Source of the DNA: Hyphomicrobiales bacterium
GTDB lineage: Bacteria > Pseudomonadota > Alphaproteobacteria > Rhizobiales > Aestuariivirgaceae
Reading direction: 5' to 3'
DNA: 8,517 nt
NCBI GenBank assembly: GCA_020029455.1
Contig: JAIBJH010000173.1
Span: 1 to 8,517 of the forward strand
Shown here: in pieces, positions 1-7,984 of the stretch
How positions within the stretch are numbered: the stretch's first letter is position 1
How the letters are laid out: each line of letters opens with the position of its first letter
Notes under the pieces: model-generated
Database searches by the model: none
Told to the model about the DNA's origin: nothing
Seen by the model: only the letters and a program-made list of their open reading frames with translations
Position numbers and translations under genes: made by a program

Positions 1-1760
1 GCGAGATCGCCAATGATCTCATCAAGACTGCTGCCGCTCGCGAGTTGAAGGCAGGTGATGTGCTTGCCCCGCCCGAAGGCGCGTTTGATGAATTCGCCGC
101 ACGCTTTCCCTATGAGGAAACGGAGGACCAGCTCAATTCTATCGAAGCAGTGCTGGATGATCTGCAACTGGGCCGCCCTATGGACAGGCTTATCTGCGGC
201 GATGTGGGCTTCGGCAAGACGGAAGTGGCGCTACGCGCCGCCTTTGTCGCCGCCTATGCCGGAAAACAAGTTGCAGTCGTTGTGCCGACAACGCTGTTGG
301 CGCGCCAGCACTTCAAGAATTTCACCGAGCGCTTCAAGGGCCTTCCTTTGCACATCGCCCATGCTTCGCGTCTCGTGGGCCGCAAAGAACTGGATCTGGT
401 GAAGCAGGGTCTTGCCGATGGTTCCGTCGATCTCGTCATCGGCACACACGCACTGCTTACGGACAAGATCAAATTCCGCGATCTTGGCCTTCTCATCATC
501 GACGAGGAGCAGCACTTCGGCGTCAAGCACAAGGAGCGCCTCAAGGAAATGCGCGCCGATGTGCATGTGTTGACGCTCACCGCAACACCCATCCCGCGCA
601 CCCTGCAGCTGGCGCTTTCGGGAATTCGCGAAATGTCGCTCATCGCAACACCCCCCGTCGATCGCCTGGCGGTGCGCACCTACATTTCGCCGTTCGATGG
701 TGTGGTGATCCGTGAGTATCTCTTGCGCGAGCATTTCCGCGGTGGCCAGAGCTTTTATGTGGTGCCGCGCATTTCCGACCTTGAGGAGATTGCCGAATTT
801 CTCCGCGCCCATGTGCCCGAGATAAAGTTCCGCATGGCCCATGGGCGGATGGCACCCACCGAACTTGAAGATATCATGACCGGCTTCTATGACCGTGCCT
901 TCGATGTGCTGCTTTCGACCACGATCATTGAGTCAGGCCTCGACATTCCGACTGCCAACACGCTGATCGTTCACCGTTCCGATATGTTCGGCCTGGCGCA
1001 ACTCTATCAGCTGCGAGGTCGCGTGGGCCGCGCCAAGCTTCGCGCCTATGCGTTGATGACGACGCCCCCCGGCCGCGCCCTCAATCCCAATGCCGAGCGC
1101 CGCCTGGAAGTGCTGCAATCGCTGGATGCTCTGGGCGCCGGCTTCACGCTGGCAAGCCACGACCTCGACATTCGCGGCGCCGGCAATCTTCTTGGCGAAG
1201 AGCAAAGCGGCAATATCCGCGAGGTCGGCTTCGAACTTTATCAGCAGATGCTGGAGGAAGCCGTGGCCTCGATGCGGGCAGGGGAGGCGGAGAGCGCCGC
1301 CGATGGCCAATGGTCGCCCCAGATCAATATCGGAACCTCGGTACTGATCCCCGAGGATTATGTGAGCGATCTGCAGGTGCGGCTTGGCCTCTATCGCCGC
1401 TTGGCCGACTTCAAGGAGCAGGAAGAGCTTGATGCTTTCGGCGCGGAACTCCATGACCGTTTCGGCAAGCCGCCCGAAGAGGTGCGGCATCTACTGGAAA
1501 TCGTCTCCATCAAGCTGCTGTGCCGCGCTGCCAATGTGCAATCTGTCGACGCCGGGGCCAAGGGTGCGACGATTGCCCTCCGCAACGGTGTCTTCCCCAA
1601 TCCGCCGAAGCTGGTGGAATGGATCAGCGGGCAGGGGACTCTTGCCAAGCTGCGGCCCGATATGAAGCTGGTGATCCTGCGCGACTGGGAGACTGCGGCG
1701 GCGCGGCTGAAAGGCACACGGCAACTGATGCAAAACCTGGTGAAGCTGGCGGCGGCCTAG
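1..1760 (+). CDS. mfd: Transcription-repair coupling factor Mfd, C-terminal half (5' end cut by window edge)
   Basis: Mfd is a cytoplasmic DNA translocase that pushes stalled RNA polymerase off lesions and recruits UvrA for nucleotide excision repair. The reading frame is open from base 3 (first full codon GAG), so the apparent TTG start at 45 is not a real start. About 585 residues are visible, roughly half of the usual length near 1150. The RecG-like motor is complete: Walker A GDVGFGKTE (about 198-224), the DEEQ box (about 501-512), TATPIPRTL (about 579-605), and the second lobe with QLYQLRGRVGR (about 1000-1032). The translocation region around RGAGNLLGEEQSG and the C-terminal TRCF domain, starting near VLIPEDYVSDLQVRL, follow. 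The missing 5' part would hold the UvrB-like modules and the RNA-polymerase-interacting domain. The gene ends in TAG and meets a minus-strand gene 2 bp later. No damage is visible. Identification is secure from the motifs. Confidence 0.97.
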   Translation, partial: EIANDLIKTAAARELKAGDVLAPPEGAFDEFAARFPYEETEDQLNSIEAVLDDLQLGRPMDRLICGDVGFGKTEVALRAAFVAAYAGKQVAVVVPTTLLARQHFKNFTERFKGLPLHIAHASRLVGRKELDLVKQGLADGSVDLVIGTHALLTDKIKFRDLGLLIIDEEQHFGVKHKERLKEMRADVHVLTLTATPIPRTLQLALSGIREMSLIATPPVDRLAVRTYISPFDGVVIREYLLREHFRGGQSFYVVPRISDLEEIAEFLRAHVPEIKFRMAHGRMAPTELEDIMTGFYDRAFDVLLSTTIIESGLDIPTANTLIVHRSDMFGLAQLYQLRGRVGRAKLRAYALMTTPPGRALNPNAERRLEVLQSLDALGAGFTLASHDLDIRGAGNLLGEEQSGNIREVGFELYQQMLEEAVASMRAGEAESAADGQWSPQINIGTSVLIPEDYVSDLQVRLGLYRRLADFKEQEELDAFGAELHDRFGKPPEEVRHLLEIVSIKLLCRAANVQSVDAGAKGATIALRNGVFPNPPKLVEWISGQGTLAKLRPDMKLVILRDWETAAARLKGTRQLMQNLVKLAAA

Positions 1761-1762
1761 AT

Positions 1763-3791
1763 TCAGTTTCTGAACAGATTGATCGGGCTCGACCAGGCGC
1801 GGTGGCCATCCTCCTGGGTAACTCGCACGTAAAGACGCGTGTCGCGATCGGCGTGAGGCATCATGGCAAGCTGAACCCAAATCTCATGTTGGGTCATTTG
1901 GTTCGGTAGGCGATAGAGCCGAATTCTGCGGCCAAGGCCACCTGCTTCATAGACGGTGTCCTCCAAGCCAATATCCTCAATCGCGATCTCGACTTTACCG
2001 TGCTTGGTATTGATCAACAGCTGACCTTCATTGGCCGAGGCGAGAGAAAAATCGATACCTCCGAAGTTTCCGGTCGTTACGGCCTTCCAGGAAATTTCCG
2101 TATCGGTCCGCGTCTGAATGCCCCGGTCCAGGTTCCAGTTGTTGATGATTTTGGCATCCCTGATTGAGTTGCCACTGACAGTGAGACTGCCATCCCAGAT
2201 CGTGGTGCGGGCACGGCCACGATATTCTGCACCTTCATAGATGACCCGAATGCGCGAGCCGAGGTTCTTCTCTCCATATGGGTGCGCGGTCTGCACGAGG
2301 TCAGGGCCGTCAAAGATATCCAGTCTTTCAATCGGCGCCGAGCCGATGGCATTGACGACCAGCGTCACCTCGCCGGCGCCGACCCGCGCAATATCGCCCA
2401 TGATGAGTTGGCTAGCCTTTTCGCTGGTGGCATCGGGAAAAACTGCTGGATCACGGAAAAAGCGATCCCCGGCTTCGGAAAGATGCGCTTCCACGCTGAG
2501 AAACATGCGATTGCCTGTGGTGCCATAGTGGTGACGCCGCCGCATGGCCTCGAAGATGGCATCACGATCTAGGTGGGGTGCAATGAAGCAGGTTAGCCCG
2601 CCTGTTGCTCCGAAGAAGGATGCACCGGGAAAATCGGCGCCAGGCCTTCCCTTGTGGCCATCGGAGTTGCACACCACGCCCACTCGGTAGTTTTTCTCGA
2701 ATGCATCGTGCAGAATCCATTCGAACGTGCCCCAGGCAGAATGCACTTCGACAGCTGTCTCGAGACGGCCGTCATGGGCAAAGGCAATATCGGCGTATCG
2801 CCCGCCCACATGAGCCGCCACCACGCAATCCTTGCCTGCAAGGCGGCGAAACAGCTCATGGGCGTCATGGCAGTCCGTTGACATCGAGAAGCGCCAGATC
2901 GCGTCCAAACTCGAAATATTGCCGCGCCGTGTTCGTGCCCAGCGTCTCATTGGACTGGCCGTGGGTGTCGCCCCAGAAATGCACGAGGGCTGCATCACGA
3001 TCAGTAACCTTCATCGGATTTGACCGGCAAATGTCCTTGCCGTCTGAATCGCGAAGCGTGACAACCAGTGTCTCCGTCGCCGTGATCTTCAAGCCCTCGA
3101 CAACTGCGCCGTATTTTCCCTGCGCAATTCGAAGGGTCTCGGGCAAGCCCTGTACTGGAACATTCGCTTCAAGCCGCAATTCGCAATCCGGCTGGTTCGT
3201 GGCATTGCCCCACTTGTCCGTCGCCTCGATGCCGAGGCGGAATGGCTCGTCGGCACGGATGAGAGTGGGAAGAATTGCTTGCCATGTCACCGCAGGGCCG
3301 GGGGCAATCCTGATTTTCGGGTTCTCCGGGAGTGCCACATAATCATAAGTGGCGATGGGATCGGCAAAAATGCGGAATTCAAATTCCTCCTCGCAATAGG
3401 TCTGAAGCCTGATGCCGGGAGATCCCTGCCGCCGGTCGCCGAACCGAATGGTAATCGTATCTCCGGGTTTGAGGAAGTGCTTCATTACGCCGACATAGAG
3501 CGATCGACTCCACGGTCTGATGTTGCGCTTGAACTCCCACTTGCATTCCAGTGTGGCGCCATTGGAGGCTTCCGCCGTTGTGTAGCCGGGCGCCTCGGGA
3601 ACGTCGAGCTGCACCGGGCCGAAGTCGGTGGCGAAGCGGAAGCCGATCTTGATGGAGCCCGTATCATCCACGCCGAACACGCCCGCCGTGTAGACAAGTT
3701 CGAGGGACTGATAGGAGCCCGCCTCGAAAGTACCTGAGGGTGTCAACCCAGCATGCCCCATCAGGTCTGGACGGTACTGTGAGTAGGGCAT
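1763..3791 (-). pseudogene. DUF3604 family protein, disrupted by an internal deletion with frameshift
   Basis: DUF3604 proteins are large proteins of unknown function with a PHP-hydrolase-like metal site. The N-terminal piece begins at ATG 3789-3791 (MPYSQYRPDL), preceded by GGAG 6 nt upstream. An in-frame GTG at 3816-3818 is a weaker alternative. This piece has a beta-rich N-terminal region and the start of the catalytic part, WGDTHGQSNETLGT (near 2975 downward). After RDLALLDV (near 2885) the frame stops at TGA within four codons. A different frame then carries STDCHDAHELF, AAHVGGRYAD, EVHSAWGTFEW, NSDGHKGRPG and RRRHHYGTTGNR, and runs to TGA at 1763-1765. From memory of the family, about 75 residues including a GHQGND-type motif and a GYEWSGN-type motif belong between the two halves. 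A simple one-base slip would not explain their absence. The second half has no ribosome-binding site. I infer a non-functional gene; an assembly error remains possible. The remaining sequence is otherwise well preserved, suggesting a recent lesion. Confidence 0.8.
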
Positions 3792-3890
3792 CTCTGTCTC
3801 CGAGGCAGTCTTTGCCACTGTGCCCCGGAATTGGACAATTGTCAGCGACCGCCGTCCAAAGGTCAGGTAGGAGGACTATAAACCCAGAAT

Positions 3891-4003
3891 AGGCGTTTAA
3901 ATCGCCTAGGAAGGCCGTACACGGCGATTCAGCGATACCGGGTACCGGACTGCCCAAAAGGAATAAAATCACTGTACGGCCTTCCTAGGCCCGGCAAACG
4001 CCT
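3891..4003. repeat. Long interrupted inverted repeat between the oxidoreductase and DUF3604 genes
   Basis: The two 31-base arms lie at 3891-3921 and 3973-4003, separated by 51 bases. Each arm has an outer 8-bp perfect block (AGGCGTTT / AAACGCCT), a non-matching hexamer (aaatcg / cccggc) and an inner 17-bp perfect block (CCTAGGAAGGCCGTACA and its complement). That makes 25 of 31 positions paired, far beyond chance for a gap of this size. Neither strand has a T-run after the repeat, so it is not a standard intrinsic terminator. No clear target-site duplication flanks it (left flank agaat, right flank gttcg). It may be a small palindromic intergenic repeat or MITE-like remnant, or a structured leader or mRNA 3' end. 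The sequence alone does not decide. Confidence 0.85.
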
Positions 4004-4017
4004 GTTCGCGCAACAGG
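4001..4017 (-). other. Small perfect hairpin just after the oxidoreductase stop codon
   Basis: A 6-bp stem (CCTGTT / AACAGG) with a 5-base loop starts 18 bp beyond the TGA of the oxidoreductase gene on the minus strand and shares three bases with the right arm of the large inverted repeat. There is no T-run after it in the minus direction; T-rich sequence lies before it instead. It could act as a 3'-end stabiliser or a weak terminator, but this is a guess. Confidence 0.35.
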
Positions 4018-4035
4018 AGTAAAATACCATCGCGG

Positions 4036-4701
4036 TCAACCCTGCGCTGCAGCCCCATTCGCCGCAGCCTTGCGGATGACATTCGCCAGCACCTCGGTGG
4101 GCTGGGCGCCCACCGCGCCATATTTTTGGTTGAAGATGAAGGTGGGAACGCCGGTGACGCCTATTCGCTCCGCCATGGCGACTTCTTCCATGACTTCTTT
4201 CACGCCTTCGTCGGACTTCAGCACACGTTCGATGTCCTCACCGCGAAAGCCATTGACGATGGCGATGGTCTTCAGAACCTCGATATCGCCGATATCCTGG
4301 CCCCAGCTCCAATAGGCCATGAAGAGCGCTTCCAACACTTGCGGCTGGCTGCCGGCGATCGCCGCCCAGCGTAGCAGCCGGTGGGCATTCAGCGAATTGG
4401 GCGAACGCGTAATGAGGTCGAACTTGTAGGGAACGCCCTCCGCCTCGCCGATGGCGGTGAGCTGGTCGTGGATGGTGTCCAGTGCGCCTTCGCCGAACTT
4501 CCGCACCAGATAATCGCGCCGGCTCATGCCTTCGGGCGGGATGGTGGGATCGAGAAAAAAGGGCCGGAACAGCACGCGTACCGGAATTTCCGGCACCATG
4601 CGCAGCGCTGCATCAAGCCGCCGTTTGCCCAGGAAACACCAGGGGCAGACGACATCCGAAATGACATCAATGTGGACAGGCACCGCTACTTGTTGTGCCA
4701 C
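4036..4701 (-). CDS. DsbA family oxidoreductase, FrnE-like
   Basis: This 221-residue protein has the thioredoxin-fold layout of the FrnE branch of the DsbA family, cytoplasmic thiol-disulfide oxidoreductases whose physiological substrates are mostly unknown. The N-terminal strand leads into the active site CPWC (residues 19-22) followed by FLGKRRLD. A helical insert includes NSLNAHRLLRWA (about 102-113), a region conserved in this branch and in 2-hydroxychromene-2-carboxylate isomerases. GVTGVPTFIFN (181-191) carries the cis-proline (Pro186). The CPWC pair favours a redox role over the glutathione-dependent isomerases. There is no signal peptide or membrane segment. The start is GTG at 4699-4701, with GAGG about 10 nt upstream inside the preceding gene. 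It overlaps the end of the solute-binding-protein gene by 16 bp, which suggests translational coupling. A second in-frame GTG at 4681-4683 lies just after that gene's stop but has no Shine-Dalgarno sequence. Confidence 0.9.
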   Translation of the reverse strand: MAQQVAVPVHIDVISDVVCPWCFLGKRRLDAALRMVPEIPVRVLFRPFFLDPTIPPEGMSRRDYLVRKFGEGALDTIHDQLTAIGEAEGVPYKFDLITRSPNSLNAHRLLRWAAIAGSQPQVLEALFMAYWSWGQDIGDIEVLKTIAIVNGFRGEDIERVLKSDEGVKEVMEEVAMAERIGVTGVPTFIFNQKYGAVGAQPTEVLANVIRKAAANGAAAQG

Positions 4702-6467
4702 AGTGCCGTCGCCTCAAAGCCTGTGACGGGTTGTGCATCTGGCCCGTCGATGTAACTCCAGCGCGCCACCCAGTGCCCGCCCGCACTATAGAAAGGCACG
4801 ATGTATTGGCCGGAAACCAGCAGCCTGTCTTCAGCACGTACCGCATCCTCGAAGGTCTCGCGCGTTGTTGCCCTCACCATGGCCTCGACCGCCGCATCGA
4901 TTTTGGGATCGGCAATGCCCGGATAATTGCGCGTGCCTTCCTTCGTCTTACCGTCAGAGCCGAAGTAAAGTTTCTGCTCGCTGCCGGGTGAAAGTGAATT
5001 GAACCATGCCACTGGGATCATGTCGTAGTCATAGGTCTTCTGCACGGCGGAGAACTGCGCCGCATCCACCTTCTTGATTTCCATGGCGATGCCAATCTGC
5101 TGCAGGGTGCGCTGGTAGTGCAGCGCCATCTTTTGCTGCTCGTCGGTCTGCAACGTGACAGCAAAAGCGAAGGGCTCGCCGGCAGTATTCATCATTTTGC
5201 CGTCCTTGATTTCCCATCCAGCGTCTTTGAGAAGACCCACCACCTTGCGCAGTATCTTGCGGTCAAGGCCTGAGCCATCGCTCACCGGAAGCTTGTAGCT
5301 GCCATCAAGATAATCCTTGCGAAGCCCGCCGCCATCAGCACCTATGATCGCCAGTTCGCCGGGGCTTGCAGCCTTTCCTTCCGAAGACAGCGCTGAGCCG
5401 CCGAAATAGCCGTAGGTGCGCTTGAACTGGTTCGAGAACAGATTGGCATTGGCCCATTCGAAGTCGAAGGCCATAACCAGTGCCTCGCGCACCCGCACAT
5501 CCTCGAAGATCTTGCGGCGCGTGTTGAAAGCAAAGCCGGTGGCCGGAGCGGGTGTCTTCTGCTCGACAAATTCCTTGATCACTTTGCCTTCAGCAACTGC
5601 CGGAAAATCATAGGCCGTGGCCCAGCGCGTGGGATCGCTTTCCATGCGCACATGCGCCTCGCCCTTCTTGAAGGCCTCGAAGGCGGCATTGTTGTCACGG
5701 TAATAGTCGAAGCGCACCACATCGAAATTCCACAAACCCTTGTTGAAGGCGATATCCTTGCCCCACCAGTTCGGATTGCGTTTGTAGGTTATGACTTCAT
5801 CAGGCTTTACATCACCGACGATGTACGGTCCCGAAGCGATGATAGGTTGAAGAGAGGCTTCCTCGAAGTTGCGACCCTCCATGGCCTTCTTCGAGAACAC
5901 CGGCATCAGGCCAATGATGAGTGGGAGCTCGCGGTCTCCCGCCTCCTGCTTGAATGTAATCGTTCGCTCATCCGGTGTCTCGACAGACTTCAGTTTGCCA
6001 TAGGAGTTCTTGAAATTGGGACGGCCATGATCGCGCAGTGTTTCCAAGGAGAACACCACATCTGCCGCGGTCACAGGAGAACCATCGGAAAATTTCGCTT
6101 CCGGCCTCAGCTTGAAGGTGAAAGTCTGGCGGTCATCCGATACATCAATGGTCTCGCACAGCCAGCAATAGAGCGAGAAGGGTTCCGCGCCATTGCGGCC
6201 CATCAGGTTTTCAAACGTGAAGGTACGCACATCCTTCGCAACATTGCCCTTCACGATGAAGGGATTGAGGCTGTCGAAGGTGCCGACCACCGCCTGGCGC
6301 AGCTCGCCGCCCTGCGGCGCGTCGGGATTGGTATAGGGAAGGTTCTTGAAATCGGCAGGCAGTGCGGGTTCGCCCTGCATGGCAATGCCGTGCGAGGGGG
6401 CAGCGGCGGCGGGGATGGCCAGAACGGTTCCAAGCAGGGCGACAGCAACAAACTTCTTGTGATTCAT
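4686..6467 (-). CDS. ABC transporter substrate-binding protein, family 5 (peptide/YejA-like)
   Basis: This is a periplasmic binding protein of the oligopeptide/nickel class (SBP family 5), about 593 residues, within the usual range. The chosen start is ATG 6465-6467, because GAGGAG lies 6 nt upstream and the product then begins with a classic signal peptide: MNHKK, a hydrophobic core and an AAA cleavage region near residue 23. The open frame extends upstream to 6548, but that extension has no signal or family character. The mature start, HGIAMQGEPALPADF followed by YTNPDAPQGGELR, resembles YejA-type proteins that bind microcin C-like or other oligopeptides. The conserved FKLRPEAKFSDGSPVTAADVVFS block follows at about residues 118-140. 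No lipobox cysteine is present, so it should be soluble in the periplasm. A CWLC pair occurs at residues 101-104. No permease or ATPase gene is adjacent. The ligand cannot be read from sequence. Confidence 0.92.
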   Translation of the reverse strand: MNHKKFVAVALLGTVLAIPAAAAPSHGIAMQGEPALPADFKNLPYTNPDAPQGGELRQAVVGTFDSLNPFIVKGNVAKDVRTFTFENLMGRNGAEPFSLYCWLCETIDVSDDRQTFTFKLRPEAKFSDGSPVTAADVVFSLETLRDHGRPNFKNSYGKLKSVETPDERTITFKQEAGDRELPLIIGLMPVFSKKAMEGRNFEEASLQPIIASGPYIVGDVKPDEVITYKRNPNWWGKDIAFNKGLWNFDVVRFDYYRDNNAAFEAFKKGEAHVRMESDPTRWATAYDFPAVAEGKVIKEFVEQKTPAPATGFAFNTRRKIFEDVRVREALVMAFDFEWANANLFSNQFKRTYGYFGGSALSSEGKAASPGELAIIGADGGGLRKDYLDGSYKLPVSDGSGLDRKILRKVVGLLKDAGWEIKDGKMMNTAGEPFAFAVTLQTDEQQKMALHYQRTLQQIGIAMEIKKVDAAQFSAVQKTYDYDMIPVAWFNSLSPGSEQKLYFGSDGKTKEGTRNYPGIADPKIDAAVEAMVRATTRETFEDAVRAEDRLLVSGQYIVPFYSAGGHWVARWSYIDGPDAQPVTGFEATALWHNK

Positions 6468-6473
6468 CAGGGT

Positions 6474-6479
6474 CTCCTC
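6474..6479 (-). promoter_or_regulatory. Ribosome-binding site fixing the start of the solute-binding protein
   Basis: GAGGAG on the minus strand, 6 nt before ATG 6465-6467. It places translation start immediately before the signal peptide and argues against the longer in-frame start at 6548. Confidence 0.85.
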
Positions 6480-6553
6480 GGCGCACCTTAGAGCCTCGGG
6501 CGGCACAATCCAAATCGGCAGAATGGCCGTCATCCCGGTGACGACCAAGTGAA

Positions 6554-7984
6554 CTACCGCATCAAAATATTCGTGAACTGCCAGGGATCGCGCTTATCGA
6601 GTTTCTCGTCGAACAGGCCGACGCGCTGCTTCAGTGGATGCCAATCCGTATAGTAGCCCTTCACCTTGCCGAGATAGGGGCGTTGCACGTCAAGGCAGCG
6701 CACATGGTCCATCTCGTCGGTCTCGACGATGCCTTCGTTTGGATTTTCGATGGCCCAGATGATGCCGGCAAGAACGGCTGAAGTGACCTGCAGGCCAGTG
6801 GCATTCTGGTGCGGGGCGAGTTGGCGCGCCTCTTCGATGGAAAGCTGCGAGCCGAACCAATAGGCATTCTTCTTGTGGCCATAGAGCAGTACGCCAAGCT
6901 CATCGCGCCCTTCCGTGATCTCATCTTCATCCAGCACGTGATTGACCGACTGCCGCTTGCCGCCGGCACCCAACAACTCATGCCACGACAGGATCGCATC
7001 ATTGCAAGGGTGATAGGCATAGTGGCAGGTCGGGCGGTAACTCACCGAGCGGCCGCTTCGTACTGTGTAATAGTCGGAAATGGAAATTGCCTCATTGTGC
7101 GTCACCAGAAATCCGAAATGCGGGCCCACTGTCGGTGTCCATGTCAAAACACGCGTATCGGCACCAGGCCGTTCCAGATAAATCGCGGCTCCGCAGCCGG
7201 ATTTGTGGCGGCGGCCTTCCGGCGGCAGTTTCTTCTCATGCGTGCCCCAGCCGAGTTCGGAAGGCTGCAGACCTTCCGAGACAAAGCCCTCCACCGACCA
7301 GGTGTTGAGGAATGTATCGAGCGCCTTGGGCGTGCGGATGCGCTGGGTGTCGCGCTCGGCGACGTGGATGCCCCTGACGCCCGCCTTCTTCATTAGCTTG
7401 CCCCAGTCTTCGCGGCTCTTGGGCACGTCGTGCTTTATCTTGAGGTCATGGGCGATGGAGAGAAGTGCCTCTTTCACGAACCACGACACCATGCCGGGAT
7501 TTGCCCCGCAGCACGAAATCGCCGTCGTTCCCTTACCCAATTTGCGCTTCAGGGTCAGCATATCCTCACGCAGCCGATAGTTGGTGCGCGCGGCATTATT
7601 GGTTTTGGCTGAGTAGTAGAAGCCGGGCCAAGGTTCGATCACCGTGTCGATGTAGAGGGCACCCGTCTCGCGGGCGAGGCGCATGATGTCGAGCGAGTCC
7701 ACGTCAACCGTGAGGTTCACGATGAAGGCGGGGCCGGGGCCTGCCGTCAGCAGTGGCTTGAGCAGCGACTTGTAGTTGGCCTTGGTGATGGCCTCCTGCA
7801 CGAATTTGATCTCTTCCGCGCCGGCGATCTTCTTGTTGAGGTCGGAAGGATCGATGATGGTGATGCGGCTACGGTCGCAATCGATGTGGCGGAGGATCAA
7901 CGGCAGCACGCCGCGCCCGATAGAGCCGAAGCCCAGCATCAGGATGGGGCCTTGCCAGCTTGCATGTCGGGTGTGGGTGGTCAT
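6554..7984 (-). CDS. hss: Homospermidine synthase
   Basis: This cytoplasmic NAD+-dependent enzyme makes sym-homospermidine from putrescine (or putrescine plus spermidine), a characteristic polyamine of many alphaproteobacteria. The product is 476 residues, the full length for bacterial HSS. A Rossmann nucleotide-binding loop GFGSIGRG sits at residues 18-25 after the N-terminal strand. Residues I recall from the Blastochloris viridis enzyme as lining the active site fall at the same numbers: Asp94, Glu117 (in IEPWPGFYY), Asn162 (in CCGANPGM), Glu210, Trp229 and Glu237. Glu210 and Trp229 are the pair linked to cation-pi binding of the substrate. The start is ATG 7982-7984, with GAGGAGA 5 nt upstream. 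The next gene begins 86 bp downstream on the same strand, so cotranscription is plausible but not shown. No damage is visible. Confidence 0.96.
   Translation of the reverse strand: MTTHTRHASWQGPILMLGFGSIGRGVLPLILRHIDCDRSRITIIDPSDLNKKIAGAEEIKFVQEAITKANYKSLLKPLLTAGPGPAFIVNLTVDVDSLDIMRLARETGALYIDTVIEPWPGFYYSAKTNNAARTNYRLREDMLTLKRKLGKGTTAISCCGANPGMVSWFVKEALLSIAHDLKIKHDVPKSREDWGKLMKKAGVRGIHVAERDTQRIRTPKALDTFLNTWSVEGFVSEGLQPSELGWGTHEKKLPPEGRRHKSGCGAAIYLERPGADTRVLTWTPTVGPHFGFLVTHNEAISISDYYTVRSGRSVSYRPTCHYAYHPCNDAILSWHELLGAGGKRQSVNHVLDEDEITEGRDELGVLLYGHKKNAYWFGSQLSIEEARQLAPHQNATGLQVTSAVLAGIIWAIENPNEGIVETDEMDHVRCLDVQRPYLGKVKGYYTDWHPLKQRVGLFDEKLDKRDPWQFTNILMR

Noticed and set aside
2882..2884. ATG at the start of the second DUF3604 half as an independent gene start
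   Set aside because: No Shine-Dalgarno sequence precedes it, and the product would begin in the middle of the family's conserved domain.
2605..3342. 245-residue open frame on the plus strand opposite the DUF3604 gene
   Set aside because: Composition is Arg/Ser/Pro-rich with no domain, it has no good ribosome-binding site, and it lies opposite clearly recognisable family sequence; it is a shadow of that gene.
3834..3843. Perfect 10-bp palindrome GACAATTGTC upstream of the DUF3604 gene
   Set aside because: It is short and single, with no second site or clear promoter boxes at the right spacing; a chance occurrence is likely.
3874..3879. TATAGT on the minus strand as a -10 box for the DUF3604 gene
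   Set aside because: At 17 bases upstream the hexamer is GATTTA, a poor -35 match, so no promoter is called.
5652..6491. 279-residue open frame on the plus strand opposite the solute-binding protein
   Set aside because: It mirrors a well-supported gene with signal peptide and conserved blocks, and its own product has no recognisable motif.
6528..6543. Hairpin CGTCA-6-TGACG 10 bp after the homospermidine synthase stop
   Set aside because: The stem is only 5 bp and there is no T-run after it on the minus strand, so it is not supported as a terminator.
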